This document shows, in pieces, positions 24,034 through 30,606 of a stretch of 64,000 bases of DNA. Each line of letters opens with the position of its first letter. The stretch's first letter is position 1. The notes under the pieces are model-generated. The model had not been told where the DNA came from, ran no database searches, and saw only the letters and a program-made list of their open reading frames with translations. The stretch comes from Demequina silvatica (lineage in GTDB: Bacteria; Actinomycetota; Actinomycetes; Actinomycetales; Demequinaceae). The position numbers and the translations under genes were made by a program. The stretch is from assembly GCF_000971215.1 (NCBI RefSeq), contig NZ_BBMA01000008.1, forward strand, positions 1,517-65,516. The letters run 5' to 3'.

Positions 24034-25637
24034 GACGGGCTCCTCGGGTCGTAGTCCTCGGTGTGCCTCTCCCCCACGTCGGCGGGCAGGTTCAGCTGCT
24101 CACGCGTGGGCCACGGATGGAAGCGGACGATGTCGCGCCGCCACTTCGCGAGCGGCATCAGACACGCGACGAGCGCGAGGAACAGCACCGTCCCCCATCC
24201 GAACACCACCACGTACCAGGTGGGATAGCCGCCGTAGCCGTCGATCGCGAGAGAGACGGCCTTCTCGACGAACATGTAGATGAGCAGCAGCGCGACCGCG
24301 CTCACCAGCCACAGCCACGCCTTGCCCGGCCGCAGCGTCGAGACTGCCGCGAGGTGCCGCTCGAGCTCGTGGCCGCGGCGCCCGATCCACACCGCCGCGG
24401 CGATCATGGTGATGGCGCCGGCCACGATCCCGAGCTGGTTGGACCACTGGTCCACCGTGTCGAGCAGGTACAGCCCGGTGGTGGTGCCGAAGCCGATGAT
24501 CGACAGCACCGCGCTCACGCCGCCCACCGCGAGCGCCGCGGTGCGGGGCTTGAGGTTGAGCTTGTCCTGCAGCGCCGAGGACACCACCTGCAGCACGGAG
24601 ACCAGCGAGGTGAGGCCGGCGAGCACCAGCGATGCGAAGAACAGCGCGCCGAAGAACGCGCCGCCGGGCATCTCCGCGATGGTCGCGGGGAACGTCACGA
24701 AGGACAGGAACGGCCCCGCGATGCCGTCGAGCTCGCCCACCCCGACGCCCTGCTGGCTCGCGAGGAATCCCAGCGTCGCGAAGACCCCGATGCCCGCGAG
24801 CAGCTCGAAGGAGCTGTTGCCGAACGCGACCACCAGGCCCGGCGCCGTGAGATTGGACCGGCGGCGCCGGTACGAGGCGTACGTGATCATGATCCCGTAG
24901 GCCAGCGACAGCGAGAAGAAGATCTGCCCGTACGCGGCGATCCACACCTGCGGATCGCTGAGCGCCGCGAAGTCCGGCGTGAACAGCGCCTCGATGCCGT
25001 CGCCCGCGCCCTCGAGGAACAGCGCGCGCACCACGATCACCGTGAAGGTCGCCACCAGCACCGGGATGCCGATGATGTTGAGCCGCTCGACGCCGGTGTG
25101 CAGGCCCAGCGCGAGGATCACGATGGTGACCAGCCACACGGCCACCAGCGGGATGATCACCTTGGGAACGAACGACATCGAGAACGTGCCGGCCTCCCCC
25201 AGCTGGAGATAGTCGCCGGTGAAGAAGCCAGCCGGATCGTCCGCGTAGGACAGGTCGAAGCTGAAGAAGAAGTAGCTGAGCGCCCACGCGATGATCGCCG
25301 TGTAGTACAGCCCGATCACGAAGCAGATGGCGACGTGCAGCCAGCCCACGCCCTCGGCGTGCCTGTGGACGCGCTTCATCGCCAGCGGCGCGGATCCGCG
25401 GAAGCGGTGTCCGATCGCGTGCTCCAGGAACAGGATCGGGATGCCCGCCGTCACGAGCGCGATGAGGTACGGGATCATGAACGCCCCGCCGCCATGCTCG
25501 TAGGCCTGGCCGGGGAACCGCCAGATGTTCCCCAGCCCCACGGCGGAGCCGATGGCGGCCAGGATGAACGCGGTCTGTCCGGACCAATGCTCGCGCTTCT
25601 CGTGGGTGTGGGCGGGTGCTGCGGGCCGCTCGGCCAT
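24030..25637 (-). CDS. metP: sodium-dependent SLC6/NSS transporter, MetP-like
   Basis: The 535-residue protein has about 12 membrane helices and the neurotransmitter:sodium symporter signature GSAVGLGNIWRFPGQAYEHGG near residues 31-51, including the sodium-site residues. With the coupled small subunit it matches MetP, a Na+-driven importer of methionine and alanine. GGGGAGG lies 5 nt before the ATG at 25637, which is preferred over the in-frame start 18 nt upstream. It is divergent from the toxin-antitoxin pair. Confidence 0.9.
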   Translation of the reverse strand: MAERPAAPAHTHEKREHWSGQTAFILAAIGSAVGLGNIWRFPGQAYEHGGGAFMIPYLIALVTAGIPILFLEHAIGHRFRGSAPLAMKRVHRHAEGVGWLHVAICFVIGLYYTAIIAWALSYFFFSFDLSYADDPAGFFTGDYLQLGEAGTFSMSFVPKVIIPLVAVWLVTIVILALGLHTGVERLNIIGIPVLVATFTVIVVRALFLEGAGDGIEALFTPDFAALSDPQVWIAAYGQIFFSLSLAYGIMITYASYRRRRSNLTAPGLVVAFGNSSFELLAGIGVFATLGFLASQQGVGVGELDGIAGPFLSFVTFPATIAEMPGGAFFGALFFASLVLAGLTSLVSVLQVVSSALQDKLNLKPRTAALAVGGVSAVLSIIGFGTTTGLYLLDTVDQWSNQLGIVAGAITMIAAAVWIGRRGHELERHLAAVSTLRPGKAWLWLVSAVALLLIYMFVEKAVSLAIDGYGGYPTWYVVVFGWGTVLFLALVACLMPLAKWRRDIVRFHPWPTREQLNLPADVGERHTEDYDPRSPS

Positions 25638-25677
25638 GTGGGACCTCCCCTCCACCGCTCACGCTAGACCCGGCCCG

Positions 25678-25708
25678 CGCATCGTGCCTGGTGACTGGGG
25701 ACGATGCG
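25678..25708. repeat. imperfect inverted pair of the 11-mer motif
   Basis: A reverse copy with one mismatch (CGCATCGTGCC at 25678-25688) faces an exact copy (25698-25708), giving a stem of about 10 bp with one mismatch. It lies in a divergent intergenic region, so it is not a simple transcription terminator. Confidence 0.7.
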
Positions 25709-25745
25709 GCGGCTGGCTTGGGCGTCCACACCCCTTCACCACTCT

Positions 25746-25757
25746 CACCATCTGGTG
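25746..25757. promoter_or_regulatory. palindromic operator candidate of the MNT-HEPN operon
   Basis: CACCATCTGGTG (CACCA-N2-TGGTG) lies directly before the -10 TAGCGT at 25759-25764. The encoded ribbon-helix-helix domain of the first gene could bind it for autorepression. A further CACCA half-site lies 8 bp upstream. Confidence 0.5.
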
Positions 25758-25771
25758 CTAGCGTCGCAAGG

Positions 25772-26203
25772 GTGAGGCGCGCGACCGTGACGCTGCCCGA
25801 CGAGCTGGAGCAGCGGCTCGCCGCGTTCGTCGCCGCCCAACCGGGGCGGCCCACGTTCACATCGGTGGTCGAGGACGCCTTGACGCGCTACCTCGAGGCG
25901 GACGCTCCGCGCGCCTCGCGCATCGTCGATGTGCTGCGCAGCCGCGGCGAGATCGTGGACGCCGCGACGTCGCTGGGTGCGCTGCGGATCGGGGTCTTCG
26001 GGTCGACTGCCCGGGCCGAGGACGGCCCCGACTCCGACGTCGACTTCTGGGTCGACGCCGCGCCCGGCATGACGCTGTTCGACCTGGCCGCGCTGCGCGG
26101 GCGGCTCGCTGAACTGTTGGCATGCGACGTCGACCTGGTCACAGTCGGCAGCATCCCGCTCGACGTGCGCGACGCGATCCTCGCCGAGTCGGTGGTCCTG
26201 TGA
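25772..26203 (+). CDS. MNT nucleotidyltransferase antitoxin with N-terminal RHH domain
   Basis: The 143-residue protein fuses a ribbon-helix-helix-like DNA-binding segment (RRATVTLPDELEQRLAAFVAA at about 2-22) to a minimal nucleotidyltransferase domain with GS at 77-78 and the metal-binding D89-x-D91. In MntA-HepT systems the MNT protein AMPylates the HEPN toxin to silence it. The added RHH part suggests it also represses its own operon. The GTG lies 7 nt after TAGCGT, a leaderless arrangement, and the stop overlaps the toxin start (GTGA). Confidence 0.85.
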   Translation: MRRATVTLPDELEQRLAAFVAAQPGRPTFTSVVEDALTRYLEADAPRASRIVDVLRSRGEIVDAATSLGALRIGVFGSTARAEDGPDSDVDFWVDAAPGMTLFDLAALRGRLAELLACDVDLVTVGSIPLDVRDAILAESVVL

Positions 26204-26541
26204 CTCCGGTGCCGCCTCGCGATGCCGAGCGGCTGCGCCACGTGATCGACGCGTGCGATCGGATCGACGACTACGTGGGCGGCTCCCGAGCGGCGCTCGA
26301 CGATCCACGCACATCCGATGCCGTGCTGTACTGCCTGACCATCGTCGGCGAGGCCCTCGGTGCACTGAGCGACGCCACCTACGCGAGACTGCCCTCGGTG
26401 CCGACTGCTGCGCCCAAGGCACAGCGGAACCTGATCGTCCACGAGTACTGGCGCGTCGACCGTGACGTCATCTGGGACACCGTCTCCCATGCTCTGCCGC
26501 GCCTGCGCGCGGATGCCTCCGCCGTGCTGGGCGACGTCTGA
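26200..26541 (+). CDS. hepT: HEPN (DUF86, HepT-like) toxin
   Basis: The 113-residue helical protein has the HEPN RNase motif R76-N77-x3-H81-x-Y83 in KAQRNLIVHEYWRVD. This is the active site of HepT-type toxins, and the Tyr is the residue AMPylated by MntA in Shewanella. It starts with GTG overlapping the antitoxin stop. All motif residues are intact, so the toxin is probably functional. Confidence 0.88.
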   Translation: MTPVPPRDAERLRHVIDACDRIDDYVGGSRAALDDPRTSDAVLYCLTIVGEALGALSDATYARLPSVPTAAPKAQRNLIVHEYWRVDRDVIWDTVSHALPRLRADASAVLGDV

Positions 26542-26636
26542 GCGATCTCCACGCGCGCTCTGCGCCGGGCGTCATCGCGGCGAAACATCCCCTTCGTAGT
26601 GTCGAGGGCGAGCACTGACCCGGAAGGAGGCTCGAC

Positions 26637-27839
26637 GTGGACGACTGGCTCGGACTCGGGATGACGGTGGTGGTGAGCGTCGCCGTGGCGGTGGTGATCG
26701 CGCTGGCGGTCAAACTGGTGATGCGCGTGGTGGCGCGGCGCAACGCGTGGGCGGGTGCGCTGGTGGCGCAGGTGCGCGGGCCGTTCTGGGCCCTCGCGCT
26801 GCTGCTGGGGCTGTGGTTCGGGGTGCACGCGTCGCTGCGGCGGAGCGACTGGATGCCGGCGATCTCGCAGGTGTTCACCATCGCGGCGATCGCGATCCTC
26901 GCGTGGCTGCTCATCGCGGTGGTGAGGTTCGTCTCGGACGTGGCGCTCGACCACAACCGGATCGACATCCCCGACAACCGGCTCGCGCGACGGCTGCGGA
27001 CCCAGACCCTGATTGTGAGGCGGCTCGCGATCGCGCTGATCGTGGTGATCGCCATCGGGGCGGCGCTGTTCACGTTCGACTCGGTGCGCGCGGTCGGGGC
27101 GTCGGTGCTGGCCTCGGCGGGCATCGCGTCCATAGTCGCTGGCCTCGCCGCGCAGTCGGTGCTGGGCAACATGTTCGCCGGCATCCAGCTGGTCTTCAGC
27201 GACGCGTTGCGCGTCGACGACGTGATCGTCGCCCAGGGCGAGTGGGGCCGCGTGGGCGAGATCACGCTCAGCTACGTGGTGCTCGACCTGTGGGACGACC
27301 GCCGCCTGGTGCTCCCCTGCACCTACTTCACCACCACGCCCTACGAGAACTGGACCCGGCAGGGGTCCGAGCTGCTCGGGTCCGTCGAGTTCGACCTCGA
27401 CTGGCGGGTGTCGCCGCAGCGCATGCGCGAGCACCTCGAGACGGTGCTCGAGCAGACGCCGCTGTACGACGGCCGCGCGTCCGTGCTCCAGGTGACCGAG
27501 GCGACGGGCGGCTACGTCCGCGTCCGGATCCTGGTGACCGCGAAGGACGCGCCCACGCTGTACGACCTCCGCTGCTTCGTGCGCGAGGCCATGGTGCTGT
27601 GGATCCAGTCGGTGATGCCGGACGCGGCGCCCGCGCAGAGGGTGCTCGTGTCGGAGGCCGCCGCGCCCGCCCCGCGCGGCCGTCGCGCCGCCGCGCCCGC
27701 GGAGCACGCCGGCGACGGCGGCCTCTTCACCGGGTCCGCCGAGGCCGAGGAGCGCGCGAGCCAGTTCACGCACGGCATCCCGCGGGTGACGGTCGAGGGG
27801 GACGATGCGGCGGCCGGCTCGGACGCCGAGCCCCGGTGA
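26637..27839 (+). CDS. MscS-family mechanosensitive ion channel
   Basis: The 400-residue protein has four N-terminal membrane helices and the MscS pore/beta domain with GASVLASAGIASIVAGLAAQ (pore helix) and NMFAGIQLVFSDALRVDDVIV. A cytoplasmic domain and a low-complexity Ala/Pro-rich tail (about residues 340-400) follow. The channel opens under membrane tension to release solutes. GGAAGGAGG precedes the GTG. An exact 11-mer copy sits 30 bp before the stop codon. Confidence 0.92.
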   Translation: MDDWLGLGMTVVVSVAVAVVIALAVKLVMRVVARRNAWAGALVAQVRGPFWALALLLGLWFGVHASLRRSDWMPAISQVFTIAAIAILAWLLIAVVRFVSDVALDHNRIDIPDNRLARRLRTQTLIVRRLAIALIVVIAIGAALFTFDSVRAVGASVLASAGIASIVAGLAAQSVLGNMFAGIQLVFSDALRVDDVIVAQGEWGRVGEITLSYVVLDLWDDRRLVLPCTYFTTTPYENWTRQGSELLGSVEFDLDWRVSPQRMREHLETVLEQTPLYDGRASVLQVTEATGGYVRVRILVTAKDAPTLYDLRCFVREAMVLWIQSVMPDAAPAQRVLVSEAAAPAPRGRRAAAPAEHAGDGGLFTGSAEAEERASQFTHGIPRVTVEGDDAAAGSDAEPR

Positions 27840-27845
27840 GGTTGC

Positions 27846-28523
27846 CTACGAGCTGCTGCGCTGCGGGTTGACCCGCTTGATCCACTCGACCAGGTCGTTC
27901 GTCGAGCGGGTCTGCAGCCACACGCGGCCCGGGCCGGTGAAGTCGGTCACCAGGCCCTCGCCACCGAGGATGGTGGACTTCCAGCTGCCCGCCTTGCGGA
28001 CGCTGTACTGGACCGACTCGTCGAACGCGACCACGTGGCCGGTGTCGAGGGTCATGGTCTCGCCAGGCTGGAGCGCGGTGGCAAGGATGGCGCCGTAGGA
28101 GGACAGCAGCAGGTCGCCCGCGCCCGAGCAGCGCAGCAGGATGAGCCCCTCGCCGCTGAAGAACGACTTGCCGCCTCCCCACTTCGAGTCGACGTCGATG
28201 CTCGGGTCGGATGCGCTCCATGAGCCTGACTGCACCATCAGCCCGGTGGTGCCGTCGAGCGTCACCGTAGCCATGTCGCCCGGGAGGGTGGAGGCGACGC
28301 CCACCTGGCCGCCGCTGCCGGAGTGGAAGTCGTTGACGAAGAAGCTCTCGCCGCCCAGCGAGCGCTTGAGTCCCTTCATGAATCCGCCGCGGGTCGAGGT
28401 CTCGATCTGGATGTCGCCCCGCGTCATCGCCATCGCTCCCGCCTCGACTCGGACGGAGCCACCCGGCGGCAGCGTGACCGTGCCCATCGCGAACGCTGGT
28501 CCCGCGGTGATGCTGACGTCCAT
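27846..28523 (-). CDS. AIM24/TIGR00266 family protein
   Basis: The 225-residue beta-rich protein matches the AIM24 (TIGR00266) family: opening SITAGPAFAMGTVTLPPGGSVRVEAGAMAM, the GLKRSLGGESFFVNDF segment and a C-terminal WLQTRS motif. Bacterial members have unknown function and sometimes appear in stress-response clusters with TerD-like proteins. AAGGAG precedes the ATG. It is convergent with mscS, separated by only 6 bp. Confidence 0.88.
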   Translation of the reverse strand: MDVSITAGPAFAMGTVTLPPGGSVRVEAGAMAMTRGDIQIETSTRGGFMKGLKRSLGGESFFVNDFHSGSGGQVGVASTLPGDMATVTLDGTTGLMVQSGSWSASDPSIDVDSKWGGGKSFFSGEGLILLRCSGAGDLLLSSYGAILATALQPGETMTLDTGHVVAFDESVQYSVRKAGSWKSTILGGEGLVTDFTGPGRVWLQTRSTNDLVEWIKRVNPQRSSS

Positions 28524-28583
28524 GAGGTGCTCCTTGCCTCGTCGGTGAGGGCCCGCGGTGCGGGCGCTGCTCCACCGTAGCGA

Positions 28584-28594
28584 GGGACGATGCG
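28584..28594 (+). repeat. GGGACGATGCG motif copy (intergenic)
   Basis: An exact copy between the divergent promoters of the AIM24 gene and the SAM-riboswitch transcript. Confidence 0.85.
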
Positions 28595-28654
28595 CGTGTC
28601 GCCTGGTCCGGCCGGGTCCGGCGGATGTCGGGGGACGTTGGTACCGTCGGTGCT

Positions 28655-28735
28655 GGATCACGAAGCCTGGCCACAAGCCCTCCAGCCGGCCAGCTGGCAA
28701 CCGCGTCCCGACACGGTGCCCCTGGAGGAAGATCC
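28655..28735 (+). ncRNA. SAM-IV-type S-adenosylmethionine riboswitch
   Basis: The RNA shows the class architecture. P1 is GGATC (28655-28659) with GATCC (28731-28735). P2 is CTGGCC (28667-28672) with GGCCAG (28688-28693). A P3 hairpin is built as GGC-A-ACCG...CGGT-GCC (28696-28720). A pseudoknot joins the P2 loop CCTCCAG (28679-28685) to CTGGAGG (28722-28728). The conserved AAGCCC, GGCAACC, GGTGCC and GAAGA elements match actinobacterial SAM-IV RNAs as I remember them. TACCGT at 28642-28647 fits a -10 that starts transcription at the base of P1. Confidence 0.85.
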
Positions 28736-28786
28736 GCCGCACGCCGCCCGGCGCGCGGAAGAACGGATTCTCTGAAGGAGAGAGCC

Positions 28787-29215
28787 ATGGCTGATGCCAC
28801 GCGTCCGCGCTGCCTGTACTCGGCAAGCGGACACCTCGTCCACATCATCCAGATCAAGCGCGCGCTGCGCGACGGGCCGCCGCGTGACATGCGGATCGTG
28901 GGCGCCCACGAACGGGGCGTCTACGTCGCTCCGCTCGACGCGCCCGACCAGGTCGAGACCTGGTGCATGCACGACGAGTGGCGAGCGATCGCCCACGAGG
29001 CCATCGCGCACCACCGCACGCACATCCGCGCCTACACTCACGGCCTCGCCGAGATCATGGACCGCAAGGTCTCGTACGTGCCGCCGGAGCACTGGCGCGA
29101 ATGCCCCGCGCTCGAGGACCTCAAGGTCTGGGAGCGGCCGTGGGTCACGCGCGCGGACTTCGAGGCCGAGGTAGCCGCTGGCCGATGGCCCGGCGCGGAG
29201 CCTCGCACCGAGTAG
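28787..29215 (+). CDS. unknown protein under SAM riboswitch control
   Basis: The 142-residue soluble protein has no recognised domain. It is rich in His, Trp and Arg, with clusters such as HRTHIRAYTHG and EHWRECPALEDLKVWERPW, and no signal peptide or membrane helix. AAGGAG precedes the ATG, and the Shine-Dalgarno sits in the loop of a small TCTCT/AGAGA stem that could hide it. Position after a SAM-IV riboswitch implies a link to methionine or SAM metabolism, but it resembles none of the known targets. A strong bidirectional hairpin follows. Confidence 0.75.
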   Translation: MADATRPRCLYSASGHLVHIIQIKRALRDGPPRDMRIVGAHERGVYVAPLDAPDQVETWCMHDEWRAIAHEAIAHHRTHIRAYTHGLAEIMDRKVSYVPPEHWRECPALEDLKVWERPWVTRADFEAEVAAGRWPGAEPRTE

Positions 29216-29226
29216 CGATCACCGGT

Positions 29227-29261
29227 GCGGTTCCGGGTCGCTGGTGGCGGCCCGGAACCGC
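29227..29261. terminator. bidirectional terminator hairpin
   Basis: An 11-bp perfect stem, GCGGTTCCGGG (29227-29237) with CCCGGAACCGC (29251-29261) and a 13-nt loop, lies between the convergent unknown gene and the phospholipase D-like gene. Confidence 0.7.
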
Positions 29262-29283
29262 CCTCGCCTGCTCGCTGATGCGC

Positions 29284-30345
29284 TCAATCGTGGGTGTCGC
29301 CGTCGCCGCAGACGTGGCGCGCGTGGAAGTCCAGGATCTGATCGATCGTGTCGGGCCGGTGGGTCTCCAAGGCGATCTCGCGTGTGCCGAGGCGCACGCC
29401 GCCCTCCACGAAATTGTGCGAGCCGGTGATCGCCGCGCGCGCGCCATCTGCACGGAAGAAGACCATCGCCTTGGCATGCAGATAGCGGTTCCTCGTGTAC
29501 ATCGAACGATGGCCGGTCCACATCATCGAGGACGCGATGAGCACGCGATTCGCAGGGCTGGCGTTGCGCGGCGGGTTGAACCAGAGCTCGTTCTCGCGTG
29601 CGCTGATGACCTTGCCGAGCTCCCCGGTGGGGCAGTATTGGGACACGAGCAGCACCCGCTCGGACTTCCGCGCCAGCGCCACCGCCCGGCGGTAGATGAT
29701 CGAGTCTCCGGGGATCCCGCCGTCCACCAGCACCCGGTCGCTGCCGTATCGATACTCGAGCGACTCGTGGCCTCGCTCGTGCGCGTTCATGTGCTGAATC
29801 TGGTGGTAGACCTCCTCCAGGTCGTCGGCGAGCCGCGCGTCGGCGATGCGAAGCATGAAGTCGGCGTTCTCAACGCCCTTGCGATCCAGGTTCACCCCGC
29901 CGAACGCGTACGACGTGTCGTCCACCACGCAGAACTTCGTGTGCGTCCGGCCACGCCACGGAAGCCCCTTCTCGCGTCCCAACCACGTGAACCGCACGCC
30001 TTCGCGAATGAGCTTCGAGGCCAGCGTGTCGGACTTGCGCCACGCCTTGGTCCGATATCCGGTGGGGAGGAACGTGCCGGCGGCATCCGCGTAGGTGAAG
30101 ACATCGGCGGCGACCGAGACCTCGACCCCGCGCCTCGCCGCCCACACGAGCGCCTCGATGAGGTCATCCGTGCGGTGGTCGTGCGCGATGGTCAACGTCG
30201 TCAGCAGCACGCGCCGCTTGGCGTCGTGGACTCGTTGGGTCGCGTCGGCGACATATTCCTCGCCCCGGAGCAGCTGGGGCGGCGCAAGGCCCCCGCGGCG
30301 GCTTTGGGAGTGCCCGCCGTGTGGAGGTGCCGGTGCACTGGTCAC
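29284..30345 (-). CDS. phospholipase D-like (HKD) protein
   Basis: The 353-residue protein has two HKD-type halves. The first is complete, H135-x-K137-x4-D142 followed by GGVN. The second has H290-x-K292 and the downstream GSHN at about 308-311, but Phe replaces the Asp position (297). PLD-family enzymes cleave phosphodiesters in lipids or DNA. It has no signal peptide and is cytoplasmic by appearance. The GTG start has only a weak GGAAG upstream. GC content of the gene looks lower than that of its neighbours, so horizontal origin is possible. Confidence 0.82.
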   Translation of the reverse strand: MTSAPAPPHGGHSQSRRGGLAPPQLLRGEEYVADATQRVHDAKRRVLLTTLTIAHDHRTDDLIEALVWAARRGVEVSVAADVFTYADAAGTFLPTGYRTKAWRKSDTLASKLIREGVRFTWLGREKGLPWRGRTHTKFCVVDDTSYAFGGVNLDRKGVENADFMLRIADARLADDLEEVYHQIQHMNAHERGHESLEYRYGSDRVLVDGGIPGDSIIYRRAVALARKSERVLLVSQYCPTGELGKVISARENELWFNPPRNASPANRVLIASSMMWTGHRSMYTRNRYLHAKAMVFFRADGARAAITGSHNFVEGGVRLGTREIALETHRPDTIDQILDFHARHVCGDGDTHD

Positions 30346-30492
30346 AGATCCACGCTTCCTGACTGTCCTCCCAGTCTATGGAGGCGCGGTGCGCGGTGGT
30401 GACGCCGATGCGGTGATCCGTGCAACGCAATGAGCGGAACAGGACACACGGGGACGCCCTTCGCTGCACCCGTCTCACCTCGAGACGCAGAA

Positions 30493-30526
30493 GCGGCGGC
30501 CGGCAGGTCTCCCTGCAGGCCGCCGC
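30493..30526 (-). terminator. hairpin downstream of pheT
   Basis: A 15-bp stem with one mismatch (30493-30507 against 30512-30526) with a short loop lies 80 bp beyond the pheT stop. No U-tract follows on the minus strand. Confidence 0.6.
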
Positions 30527-30606
30527 GACGATGATCTACCACTGGCGAGCAGCGATCGCTGGAATCCGACAACCATCTGCCAACTCGCGCGGGGTGGATG
30601 GGTTGG

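Noticed and set aside
25678..25708. Transcription terminator between metP and the MNT gene
   Set aside because: The genes diverge, so no transcript needs to end there.
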